A stretch of 64,000 nt of DNA. Source: Bacteriovoracaceae bacterium (GTDB lineage Bacteria; Bdellovibrionota; Bacteriovoracia; Bacteriovoracales; Bacteriovoracaceae). Every line of letters begins with the position of its first letter. The first letter of the stretch is position 1. The notes beneath the pieces are model-generated. The model saw nothing but the letters and a program-made list of their open reading frames with translations. It did no database searches and had not been told where the DNA came from. Shown piece by piece: positions 7,495-16,216 of this stretch. Made by a program: the position numbers and the translations under genes. Location: the NCBI GenBank assembly GCA_016784965.1, contig JADHTQ010000007.1, positions 1 through 64,000 of the forward strand, given 5' to 3'.

Positions 7495-10038
7495 ATGTTA
7501 TTATTATTAACACTTATGGTACCTGCGTTAACACTTGCAGCACCCCCTATTGATGATTTTAAAATCTGCTTTATTGGTGATTCCGGCACTGGACAAACAG
7601 CGCAGTATGCAGTCGCATCTGCACTGCAAAAAGAAAATTGTCAGCAAATCAGACATGTTGGAGATATTGTTTATCCAAGTGGCATTAGGTCTTTGAAGGA
7701 CCCTGACCTAAAAGAAAAGTTTCTAAAGCCATACGATGACTTATTAAAAAACAAAACAACTCCCTTTTTCTTTCTATCTTTAGGCAACCACGACTATCGC
7801 GGAAGCCTGCAGGCATGGAAAGATCTGACTAAAAGTAATAAAGCTATATATTTTGGTGATGATGACAAGTCTTACTACCAAGACACTTTTGGAGATATTT
7901 GCTTTTTAACATTAGATACTGCTGAACTTAAAAAAGCTGGTTTGGGCCAAAAGCAGCGCCAATGGATTGTAGATACCAAGTCCAAATTAAAGCAGTCCTG
8001 CAAATTTTCAATTGCTTATGGTCATCATCCGTATATTAGTCTGGGAGCTCACGGAGATGCTCGAAGAAAATTAAAAGGATATCTAGAGGAAAATGTTGTT
8101 GGATCAGTCGATTTATACGTTGCTGGTCATGACCACAATTTAGCAGATGAGGGAGTAATAAGTGGTACCCGTCTATTGATTTCTGGTGGGGGAGGTGCAC
8201 GCTTGAGAGGCGTTATTGAATTAAAAAATCAGGATGAACGTCAAGCTTTCAAAGAATATGGATATATCACATTAACATTTAAAAAAGACAAAGACGGATC
8301 AATTATTGGTAATTACCAAATCAAAAGGGTTTCCAAGCAAGGGGATAAAAATTTAAGGTCTGGCACTATAAAAGGTAACGGAATTAGAGAGACAAAAGTT
8401 GTGTTAACCGTCAAAGAGACAGGTCCTATAACTGAAGACAATGTTATACAAAGATATCGAAGTTTTATCCAAATGGTGCGAAACTCTGACGATAAAAGCA
8501 AGTATTTGAGCAGACGTGATGGACACATGCTTAAAAAGCTCTTTAGGAGCAAAAATTATAAAGAGCTAGCGCAGACGTTGAATAAGTTAATTCCTTCAAC
8601 TAAACCAGATCTGAGTACTACTGGTAAAAAATATATTGCAAAATATCCTGCAAGAAAAACTTCTGAGGTACTGCCAAACTCATTTGAGTCTTCTCATTTT
8701 GGCATTTTCGCTCTTTATTCCCCCAAGGAGTTCGGGTACTTTGCGCGAAAAAAAGGATTTACAGAAGATGATCTTTGGCAATGGACCCAAAGTCATGCAA
8801 AAAAACTTGGAGTTCATTGGACTAGAACTAATATGCAGTTGATTTGGGATATTATTGAACCAAAACTTGGTGGGAAAAAAGTTTGGAATGATTTGATTCC
8901 AAAGCGTATTTATTCTTCAAATAGTAACATCCACTGGCTTGGTGTTTTACATCTTGGCTCATGGGGCAGAAGGCAAAGACCAGGCAGAAATAAGCGACGT
9001 AAATTAAGAAATCCCTTAGATCACATAAGTGAATATTTAGCTTTTGTGCAAGCTGCTGTTGAGAGATTGGATGGAGATGGTAAAGGTGATATTTCAAAAG
9101 ACGTTAAAGTAAAATATTGGCAAGTCGGCAATGAGATATTTGAGCCACCACACGGAGTGGACAAAAATTTGGTTAATGAATACGTAAGGCTTGTCAAGGG
9201 AGTGAGAAAAGCTACAAAAGCAGCAGACCCCGACTCAAAATTGGTACTGATTGCCCCTACTACAGGCCTTAAAACCTCTTCATTTTTAATTGATGTAATA
9301 AAAAAGCTGGCAGCAACGAAGATGTTTGATGTTATTGATATTCATCATTGGGGATCAGCAGGCAAGTGGGCCATGCCAGCTATCGCTGAATACAGGGCAC
9401 TCCTTGACTCATTAGGTTTAAATGAAGTCCAAATTTGGAGTACAGAAAATGGTACATGGTATGGCACCCCAGATAGGCAAAAGATCAAGCAAAGTGAACA
9501 AGACCAAGCCAGATCACTTATCAAACGCTATGTTTTTAACCTCAATAGTGGTCTCGATAAGTTGTTTTGGAACAATCTAATTGAGTGGCATAACTTCGGG
9601 GGACGAAGTGGCAGTGCTTACAATTTTATGGGACTAGTCACCGATGGCATCGGTCGAGATCAAGACCCCAAAAGGTTTGATACTGAGGTGGTGGCATACT
9701 GGAGTTACTTAAAGCTTGCATCATTGATTGATAACTATTATGCCAAATCTCTTGGAATGATCACTACCAAAGAAGTTGATGTTTACGCTTTCGATTACAA
9801 GCGACTAAAGGATAACAAGCATTTTTATATCGTATGGAGTGAAAAAGAAAATAAATTAGTAGAACTAAAAGCACAGGGAGCAGGCAAAGCTGCAATCGTG
9901 ACCAATTTAATTTCAGATCGATTTGGTAATTCTGCTAAAAGTTTTAAAGCAAAAATTGTAAATGGAAAAATTAATTTAAATTTAAACAAAGACCCATTAT
10001 TGGTTGAGTTTTTTGATATCAACGCCAAGGGCCCTTGA
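7495..10038 (+). CDS. secreted purple-acid-phosphatase-like / clan GH-A-like glycosidase fusion
   Basis: An 847-aa protein with a short N-terminal hydrophobic leader ending LTLAAPP. Residues about 22-270 form a metallophosphoesterase resembling tartrate-resistant purple acid phosphatases: GDSG (metal Asp near 29), GDIVY (56-60, with the Tyr characteristic of purple acid phosphatases), GNHD (97-100), GHHP (about 175) and GHDHN (about 211). After a linker, residues about 390-840 look like a TIM-barrel glycoside hydrolase. WQVGNE places a probable acid/base Glu near 546, and WSTENGTW a probable nucleophile Glu near 650, the spacing typical of clan GH-A. AGGAG supports the start. Its 3' end overlaps the convergent Fic gene by 42 bp. 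Proposed role: dephosphorylating and hydrolysing extracellular phospho-glycans (inference). Confidence 0.75.
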   Translation: MLLLLTLMVPALTLAAPPIDDFKICFIGDSGTGQTAQYAVASALQKENCQQIRHVGDIVYPSGIRSLKDPDLKEKFLKPYDDLLKNKTTPFFFLSLGNHDYRGSLQAWKDLTKSNKAIYFGDDDKSYYQDTFGDICFLTLDTAELKKAGLGQKQRQWIVDTKSKLKQSCKFSIAYGHHPYISLGAHGDARRKLKGYLEENVVGSVDLYVAGHDHNLADEGVISGTRLLISGGGGARLRGVIELKNQDERQAFKEYGYITLTFKKDKDGSIIGNYQIKRVSKQGDKNLRSGTIKGNGIRETKVVLTVKETGPITEDNVIQRYRSFIQMVRNSDDKSKYLSRRDGHMLKKLFRSKNYKELAQTLNKLIPSTKPDLSTTGKKYIAKYPARKTSEVLPNSFESSHFGIFALYSPKEFGYFARKKGFTEDDLWQWTQSHAKKLGVHWTRTNMQLIWDIIEPKLGGKKVWNDLIPKRIYSSNSNIHWLGVLHLGSWGRRQRPGRNKRRKLRNPLDHISEYLAFVQAAVERLDGDGKGDISKDVKVKYWQVGNEIFEPPHGVDKNLVNEYVRLVKGVRKATKAADPDSKLVLIAPTTGLKTSSFLIDVIKKLAATKMFDVIDIHHWGSAGKWAMPAIAEYRALLDSLGLNEVQIWSTENGTWYGTPDRQKIKQSEQDQARSLIKRYVFNLNSGLDKLFWNNLIEWHNFGGRSGSAYNFMGLVTDGIGRDQDPKRFDTEVVAYWSYLKLASLIDNYYAKSLGMITTKEVDVYAFDYKRLKDNKHFYIVWSEKENKLVELKAQGAGKAAIVTNLISDRFGNSAKSFKAKIVNGKINLNLNKDPLLVEFFDINAKGP

Positions 10039-10986
10039 TATAGCTTTAAGGGTTAAATTCTGAGGATTTTCTTTTAAATTTTCTATCTTTGAAATTGTTG
10101 CTTGCTCGACTCCACTTAATACGGAAAGGGTTTTTTGGGTAATTTTTTTGTCTTTCCTAATTTTATAAATTACATGCTTATTTAAAGTATCACTTTTTTT
10201 TCCATCTGCAGTACTCAGAATCAGATCGATCGTTTTTTCCACCTCGTTTTGAACTATTCTTACAAAAGGCCTTAAATCTCCGCTGTCTGCTTTCTCAAGC
10301 GCATCATAGTATATTGACTTTTCTTCATTGCGAATTATTGCTGGTGGATAGTGATTATACATAAGAATCAAGTTCATTATAAGTCTAGCTACTCTGCCAT
10401 TGCCATCTGTAAAGGGATGAATCTTTACAATTTCATGGTGTATCTTTGCAGCAAATTCGATAGGATGTATTTTTTTAAAATTACTATTTGCCCACTTAAT
10501 CATCTGACCCATCTCAGCTGATACTGCTACCGCTAGAGTGTAATAATGAATTGTGCCCTCGGCCTTTAAAACGTGATTATCTTGATCTTTATAACTTCCC
10601 CCTGCAATACTTATCAACTGTTCTCGTCCAGGATAACCAACCTTTATTTGGTCTATACCTCTAAAAAGTATTTGATGAACCTCTTTAATTAGCTTCTCAC
10701 TTATTTTAAATACTTTTTCTTTAATTATCTCTTCTAAAAAAGTTATAGCATCTTTGTGATTTGAAATTTCTAAATGCTCCTCAATAGATTTTCCCTTTGC
10801 GGTTAATCCCCTTAAGAGATAAAAACTTGTCTCCTTGTAGGTTAATGTATTTCCTTCAATAGCGTTTGAATTATAGGTCCACTGAAGCATCAATTGATCT
10901 TGTATGAGCCTCTCAAGCATTGGATTAAAAGGTCTTAATCTATTCAATTTTGAAAGTTTTTTATCAATTTTAACATATTTTGGCAT
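9997..10986 (-). CDS. Fic-domain protein adenylyltransferase with C-terminal XRE HTH
   Basis: The Fic active-site motif HPFTDGNGRVAR is intact (His190 to Arg201, numbered from the chosen ATG at 10986). An N-terminal inhibitory motif SNAIEG (Ser40-Glu44) fits a class II Fic protein whose own helix blocks ATP binding. The last 50 residues are a helix-turn-helix of the XRE type (GVEQATISKIENLK). Family knowledge: Fic enzymes transfer AMP to Ser/Thr/Tyr of target proteins, and Fic-HTH fusions often regulate themselves. The ATG was chosen for AGGGG about 8 nt upstream and because typical family members begin close to this point. It overlaps the convergent upstream gene by 42 bp, and repeated sequences sit just before its start. 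Confidence 0.88.
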   Translation of the reverse strand: MPKYVKIDKKLSKLNRLRPFNPMLERLIQDQLMLQWTYNSNAIEGNTLTYKETSFYLLRGLTAKGKSIEEHLEISNHKDAITFLEEIIKEKVFKISEKLIKEVHQILFRGIDQIKVGYPGREQLISIAGGSYKDQDNHVLKAEGTIHYYTLAVAVSAEMGQMIKWANSNFKKIHPIEFAAKIHHEIVKIHPFTDGNGRVARLIMNLILMYNHYPPAIIRNEEKSIYYDALEKADSGDLRPFVRIVQNEVEKTIDLILSTADGKKSDTLNKHVIYKIRKDKKITQKTLSVLSGVEQATISKIENLKENPQNLTLKAISRALGVDIKKLNQ

Positions 10987-10996
10987 TAATAAACCC

Positions 10997-11056
10997 CTGT
11001 ATATACAGACACTTACAAACATTATAACATATTTACAATTATATTATAACATATTT
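10997..11056 (-). promoter_or_regulatory. duplicated promoter/operator element before the Fic-HTH gene
   Basis: ATTATAACATATTT occurs at 11021-11034 and again at 11043-11056, exactly 22 bp (two helical turns) apart. Read leftward, each copy contains TATAAT. A perfect palindrome CTGTATATACAG lies at 10997-11008, between these copies and the ribosome binding site. This arrangement suits tandem -10 elements or cooperative operator sites for the HTH domain of the Fic protein itself. Confidence 0.5.
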
Positions 11057-11066
11057 TAAGAGTTTT

Positions 11067-12284
11067 TTAGATAACTTTATTGAAATTTTTCCCCCAGCTA
11101 TAGGTCAAATTATCAACTTTGGGAGTTGAAAAAATAGAAAAGCGGGGTTTCAAATCTGGGATAATTGCTCCTTGGTCTTGAAGTCCTAGAGCATGAGCTG
11201 CATTTAAAGTTAAGGCCGCATAGAGTTCACAACTATTCATTTTATATTGAGGAGCTGCCATAGAGGCAATTAGTAATACATTGTCAAAGTGGCAAGATCC
11301 TGGATTGTAATCAGAAGCGATGGCCACCTTTACACCTGCATCTAGTAGTGCTCTGGCATTTGCTTGTTTTTTGCCGAGGAAAAAACCTGTTCCTGGCAGT
11401 AATGTCGCTACAGTTGTGCTGTTTGCCAAGGCCTCCACACCATCACTGCCTGTCATCAGAAGATGATCGGCACTAAGACAGTTATACTGTGCCGCTAGAG
11501 TTGCACCTTTGTTATCATTAAATTCATCGACGTGACTTTTTAGGGCAATACCTAGCTTGTTTGCAGTTTCAAACAACAAGGTGACATCACTTGAGTCAAA
11601 GTAATTTTGTTCGTGGAAAATATCAACTGCATCGATAAAATTTTCTTGGGCCAGTTTTGTTAGCAGTGGTATTACAACTTTAGTCATGTATTGATAGGAA
11701 GTCTCAAACTCTGAAGGGACTGCGTGTGCTGCCATAAAAGTATTAAAAATCTGTATCTTATCTGAAAAATGAATTTTTAATTGATGTATTAAATGACTTA
11801 ACTCATATTCCTTTTCATAATTTAGACCATAACCACTTTTGATTTCAATGGTCCCTACCCCGTAAGAATTGATCCGCTCAATTCGATCTTTGCAGATGGC
11901 AAATAGCTCATCACTGGAGAGCTTATTGGTACCAACCATAGTATTTAAGATACCACCACCAGCATTAGCAATCTCTACATAATCAGCGCCATTTAATCTC
12001 ATCGTATATTCTGTAGCACGATCACCGCCGAAGATTAGGTGAGTATGTGAATCGACTAGTTCAGGCAGCAATATGTGCCCTGTTAGATCTTTTGAATTAA
12101 CATCTGCATACTCGCTTGGAAACTTTGACTCAGGTCCAACCCAAATAATTTTATCCTTTGAAAAAACAACGGCTGCATTGTCAATGATAGATAGATCTTC
12201 AGGTAACAGATTTCTTCCATCCTTAGCATGAGCTTGCCTTAATGATAAAATTTGTGAGCAGTTACGATAGGCAAAAAGACTCAT
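11067..12284 (-). CDS. hutI: imidazolonepropionase
   Basis: This amidohydrolase hydrolyses imidazolone-5-propionate to N-formimino-L-glutamate, the third step of histidine degradation, in the cytoplasm. The metal-binding HTHLIFGGDR lies near residue 80, the later His ligand is in KSHVDEFND, and the conserved ASDYNPGS segment is present. The length of 405 aa is normal. GGAG lies eight bases before the ATG. It is the last gene of hutH-hutU-hutI. No hutG or hutF follows, so formiminoglutamate must be processed by genes elsewhere. Confidence 0.95.
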   Translation of the reverse strand: MSLFAYRNCSQILSLRQAHAKDGRNLLPEDLSIIDNAAVVFSKDKIIWVGPESKFPSEYADVNSKDLTGHILLPELVDSHTHLIFGGDRATEYTMRLNGADYVEIANAGGGILNTMVGTNKLSSDELFAICKDRIERINSYGVGTIEIKSGYGLNYEKEYELSHLIHQLKIHFSDKIQIFNTFMAAHAVPSEFETSYQYMTKVVIPLLTKLAQENFIDAVDIFHEQNYFDSSDVTLLFETANKLGIALKSHVDEFNDNKGATLAAQYNCLSADHLLMTGSDGVEALANSTTVATLLPGTGFFLGKKQANARALLDAGVKVAIASDYNPGSCHFDNVLLIASMAAPQYKMNSCELYAALTLNAAHALGLQDQGAIIPDLKPRFSIFSTPKVDNLTYSWGKNFNKVI

Positions 12285-12303
12285 AGTACAACTCCAAGCA
12301 AAT

Positions 12304-13971
12304 TTAGTAATCCAAGGATGGAAATTTAATATTAGTTTTTTTTCTTTGCTCTAAAGCAATCTCATACCCTGCATCCGCATGGCGAACAATACCTAACCCT
12401 GGGTCGGAATTTAAAACTCTAGTAAGTCTTTTATCCATATCTTCAGTTCCATCACAAACAATAACCATCCCGGCATGTTGTGAGTAACCAATACCCACAC
12501 CACCTCCGTGATGGAAGCTTGTCCAGGTTGCTCCATTCATTGTATTAATCATTAGGTTGAGTAGTGGCCAGTCAGAAATTGCATCAGAGCCATCTTTCAT
12601 ACCTTCTGTTTCTCTGTTGGGAGATGCTACAGAACCACTATCTAGATGATCTCTACCAATTACGATCGGTGCAGATACTTTTTTGTCACGGACTAATTTA
12701 TTAAAAAGTAGTGCCGCTTTCTCTCTTTCTCCATATTCAAGCCAGCAGATTCTAGAAGGAAGTCCTTGAAATGCTACCATTTCAGCTGCTTTGTCCAGCC
12801 AGTTAATAAGTTTTTGGTTGTCTGGAAATAGCTCTTTTAAAGCTTGGTCGGTTACTTTAATATCTTGTGGGTCACCAGATAGTGCCACCCATCTAAATGG
12901 ACCAGATCCTTTGCAAAATAGCGGTCTAATGTAAGCCGGAGTAAATCCTGGAAAATCAAAAGCATTTTCAACACCTACTTTTTGTGCTCCAGCTCTAATA
13001 TTGTTACCATAATCAAAAACGTGACAACCCATGGTTTGTAGCTTTAACATGGCCAACACATGATCACCCATAGTTTTATAACTTAAATCTATGTATTTCT
13101 TGGGATCATCGCTTCTTAATTGTAAGGCCTCTTGGAGGGTCATGCCTCTTGGAACATAGCCATTAAGTGGATCATGGGCCGAAGTTTGATCGGTGACTAA
13201 ATCGGCAACAATATTTTTTTCGATTAAATATTCTAGAAAGTCTGCTGAATTTCCGACTACCGCAATAGACACTGCAGTATTTTGCTTTTGGTATTTAACT
13301 GCCATTTCTATTGCTTCATCAAATGAACTGGCCAAGAAATCCACATATTTTGTCTGCAGTCGTTTTTGTATTCTTGAAATATCAACATCCGCACCAACAA
13401 ATACACCATTTGCCATTTTAACTGCCAGGGGTTGAGCACCACCCATACCTCCGATACCACCAGAGATTACTAACTTTCCAGTTAAATCTGATCCCGTACC
13501 ATAGTGTTTTTGTGCAGCTGCCATAAAAGTTTCATATGTTCCTTGTAAGATACCTTGGCTGCCTATATAGATCCATGAACCGGCAGTCATTTGCCCGTAC
13601 ATGATTAGTTCCTCTTTTTTCAACTTGTTAAAGTAATCCCAATTGGCCCACTCTGGTACTAAGTTTGAGTTAGCAATTAAAACTCTAGGACCATGCTTGT
13701 GGCTTGGCATGACTGCAACGGGTTTACCTGATTGGATGAGAAGTGTTTCATCATCTTCGAGCTCTTGCAGGGCCCGAATTATATCTTTTAGAGCTTTATG
13801 ATTTCTTGCAGCTTGTCCATTGCCTCCGTACACGATTAGGTTTTCACGATCTTCTGCTACATCTGGATGCAGATTGTTTAACAAGCATCTAAGTGCCGCT
13901 TCTTGGTGCCACCCCTTACAGGTTAGTTGCGAGCCAGTTGGTGGTAGTGGGACTTCATTTATTTGTGTCAT
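12304..13971 (-). CDS. hutU: urocanate hydratase
   Basis: Urocanase adds water to urocanate to give imidazolone propionate, using tightly bound NAD as an electrophile. The 555-aa length and the sequence are typical: VYGGNGQAARN near the N-terminus, GGIGGMGGAQ in the nucleotide-binding core, DQTSAHDPLNGYVPRG, and FHHGGGVGIGYSQHAG near the C-terminus. GGAGAG lies before the ATG. The ATG overlaps the stop of hutH as ATGA (13968-13971), so the two are translationally coupled. Confidence 0.97.
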   Translation of the reverse strand: MTQINEVPLPPTGSQLTCKGWHQEAALRCLLNNLHPDVAEDRENLIVYGGNGQAARNHKALKDIIRALQELEDDETLLIQSGKPVAVMPSHKHGPRVLIANSNLVPEWANWDYFNKLKKEELIMYGQMTAGSWIYIGSQGILQGTYETFMAAAQKHYGTGSDLTGKLVISGGIGGMGGAQPLAVKMANGVFVGADVDISRIQKRLQTKYVDFLASSFDEAIEMAVKYQKQNTAVSIAVVGNSADFLEYLIEKNIVADLVTDQTSAHDPLNGYVPRGMTLQEALQLRSDDPKKYIDLSYKTMGDHVLAMLKLQTMGCHVFDYGNNIRAGAQKVGVENAFDFPGFTPAYIRPLFCKGSGPFRWVALSGDPQDIKVTDQALKELFPDNQKLINWLDKAAEMVAFQGLPSRICWLEYGEREKAALLFNKLVRDKKVSAPIVIGRDHLDSGSVASPNRETEGMKDGSDAISDWPLLNLMINTMNGATWTSFHHGGGVGIGYSQHAGMVIVCDGTEDMDKRLTRVLNSDPGLGIVRHADAGYEIALEQRKKTNIKFPSLDY

Positions 13972-15527
13972 TTCAACTCTCCAATTTTTGTTTCGACAGC
14001 ACTTATAATTTCGTTTGTATCGATCAATTTTACAATATTGGCAATGTCATTATATAACACTCGGTCATCCTCGATGGGATCAATGTGTTTTCTAATTAAG
14101 GTGTATACTTCTTCTAGAGCAGGTGATGTGGCTTTGGGACGTTGAAACTCCAAAGCTTGAGTATTACATAAAAATTCAATACTCAAACAATTTTTTACAT
14201 TGAATAATACTTCGTGAAGCTTTCTGCCAGCGGTTACTCCCATTGAAACGTGATCTTCTTTATCAGTGGAGGTCGGTATAGAATCTACCGAAGCAGGATG
14301 GCAGAGATATTTGTTCTCTGAAGTTAGTGCTGCTGCTGTTACTTGAGCAATCATTAATCCACTGTTTAATCCTGAATTTTTTGTTAAAAATGCCGGTAAA
14401 TCAGAAAAGGTTGGGTTCATCATTTTTTCAATTCTTCTTTCACTGATACTGCAAATTTCAGCTAATCCCATCGCTAGATAATCCATCGAAAGTGCTAGGG
14501 CCTCCCCATGAAAATTTCCACCAGAGACAACTTGTTGCTGGTCCACAAATACCAGAGGATTGTCAGTTACAGAATTTAGCTCTGTAGAAACTACTTGCTC
14601 TGTATGGATGACGGTCTGCCTACAAGCTCCATGAACTTGGGGAACACAACGCAGAGAGTATGGGTCTTGAACTTTGTGACAATCTTGATGTGAATCATTA
14701 ATATTTGATGAATCAAGCAATCGATTTAAATTTTCACAAGACTCAAGTTGTCCTAAATGAGGCTTTAGGGCCGAAATACCTGGGTAGTACGCACTTCTAC
14801 TGCCCATAACTCCATCAAGTGTTAAGCAGTTTACAATGTCTGCAATCTTCATCAATTTTTTTGCTTCATGAACAGCTATAGCTCCCAAGGCGGCCATAAC
14901 TGCAGTTCCATTTATGAGGGCCAATCCATCTTTAGGTCCTAAAACGGCAATTTGCCTACCGATCAAATCAATGGCGAATTTTGAATTAATTTGCTTACCT
15001 TCAAACTCGACCTCACCTTCTCCAATTAATGCTAACGCTACATGAGACAGAGGTGCCAAATCACCTGAAGCTCCCACAGATCCTTTTTGAGGGACGATTG
15101 GTGTTATGCCATAATTGATAAAACTTAGTAATAAGTCTACAATTTTTGGATTAATCCCAGAAAAGCCCGATGCCAAACAATTAGCGCGAAGTAACATGAT
15201 TGCTCTAGTTATTTTGCGACTAAAGGGATCTCCCACCCCTGTACAGTGAGATCTAATTAAATTTATCTGTAGTTTGGCCAAGTCTTTTTGCTCAATGTGC
15301 TTACCCGATAAAGCACCAAAACCTGTGTTGATGCCGTAAACTGGTTCACCCTTTTTTACAAGTTCTAAAATAAATTCTCTAGATTTTTGCATTTTAAAAA
15401 GAGCACTTTCATTGATAACTACTTTGATTTCACCGGGACTTGCTGTTGCCACTTTATAGACTTGATCTATGGTCAAATTTTTTCCATCAATCTCTATGGT
15501 TTCGGCTTTATCAAAATTTACACCCAT
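13968..15527 (-). CDS. hutH: histidine ammonia-lyase
   Basis: Histidase deaminates L-histidine to urocanate, the first step of the hut pathway. The Ala-Ser-Gly triad that self-cyclises to the MIO electrophile is present in GSVGASGDLAPL (residues about 153-155), as are GINTGFGAL and FHGEALA. I chose the second ATG (15527; AGGA about 7 nt upstream) over the first (15545), which lies directly against the rpe stop without a good ribosome binding site. This gives 519 aa, the normal family size. It follows rpe by 18 nt. Confidence 0.95.
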   Translation of the reverse strand: MGVNFDKAETIEIDGKNLTIDQVYKVATASPGEIKVVINESALFKMQKSREFILELVKKGEPVYGINTGFGALSGKHIEQKDLAKLQINLIRSHCTGVGDPFSRKITRAIMLLRANCLASGFSGINPKIVDLLLSFINYGITPIVPQKGSVGASGDLAPLSHVALALIGEGEVEFEGKQINSKFAIDLIGRQIAVLGPKDGLALINGTAVMAALGAIAVHEAKKLMKIADIVNCLTLDGVMGSRSAYYPGISALKPHLGQLESCENLNRLLDSSNINDSHQDCHKVQDPYSLRCVPQVHGACRQTVIHTEQVVSTELNSVTDNPLVFVDQQQVVSGGNFHGEALALSMDYLAMGLAEICSISERRIEKMMNPTFSDLPAFLTKNSGLNSGLMIAQVTAAALTSENKYLCHPASVDSIPTSTDKEDHVSMGVTAGRKLHEVLFNVKNCLSIEFLCNTQALEFQRPKATSPALEEVYTLIRKHIDPIEDDRVLYNDIANIVKLIDTNEIISAVETKIGELK

Positions 15528-15545
15528 CTTACATTCCTTTCCCAT

Positions 15546-16214
15546 TTAATTTCTCAACTTTTCCACAATACTTTGGTATTTCTTGGGAGAATTTTTAAAA
15601 ATATATGAACCTGCTACTAAATTACTTACACCGTGCTCAATAAGCTTCTTAGCGTTTTCATCTGTAACTCCACCATCTACCTGAACATCAAACTTTAGAT
15701 TTAACCTTTTTTTAACATCTTTAATCTGGTTTAGTTTATCGTAAGTTGTTTCAATAAAAGATTGCCCTCCAAACCCTGGCTCAACAGACATTACAAGCAA
15801 AAGGTCGATCCTTTTAAAAATATCATCTGATATCGCCGAGACAGGGGTGCCTGGCTTGATAGAAATTCCAACACTTGCATAACTACTTTTCATTTGCTCA
15901 ATTATCTTTAATGCCTCTTGAGCATTAGAAGTCGCCTCTAAGTGAAAAGTAATATTGTGAATGTTGTAATTACTAAATGTTTTAATGTAAAATTCAGGAT
16001 TACTAACCATCAAATGTGCGTCAAGCAGATGATTGGTAACTTTTGATATCTTTTGAATTATAGGATGTCCAAAGGTCAAGTTTGGGACAAAGTGGCCATC
16101 CATAACGTCTAAATGAATCCAAAGGTTGGGTATTTTTTCAAAATACTTTAACTCTGTCTCAATATTTAAAAAATCACAAGAGAGTATACTGGGTGAAATA
16201 ATCGTGTCATTCAT
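15546..16214 (-). CDS. rpe: ribulose-phosphate 3-epimerase
   Basis: Interconverts ribulose-5-phosphate and xylulose-5-phosphate in the pentose phosphate pathway. The TIM-barrel signature residues are all present: SPSILSCDF at the N-terminus, HLDVMDGHFVPNLTFG, DAHLMV, MSVEPGFGGQSF and VDGGV followed by GVSNLVAGSYIF. The 222-aa length is standard. It starts two bases after the fmt stop and has only a weak Shine-Dalgarno, consistent with coupled translation in the def-fmt-rpe-hut gene train. Confidence 0.96.
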   Translation of the reverse strand: MNDTIISPSILSCDFLNIETELKYFEKIPNLWIHLDVMDGHFVPNLTFGHPIIQKISKVTNHLLDAHLMVSNPEFYIKTFSNYNIHNITFHLEATSNAQEALKIIEQMKSSYASVGISIKPGTPVSAISDDIFKRIDLLLVMSVEPGFGGQSFIETTYDKLNQIKDVKKRLNLKFDVQVDGGVTDENAKKLIEHGVSNLVAGSYIFKNSPKKYQSIVEKLRN

Positions 16215-16216
16215 AG

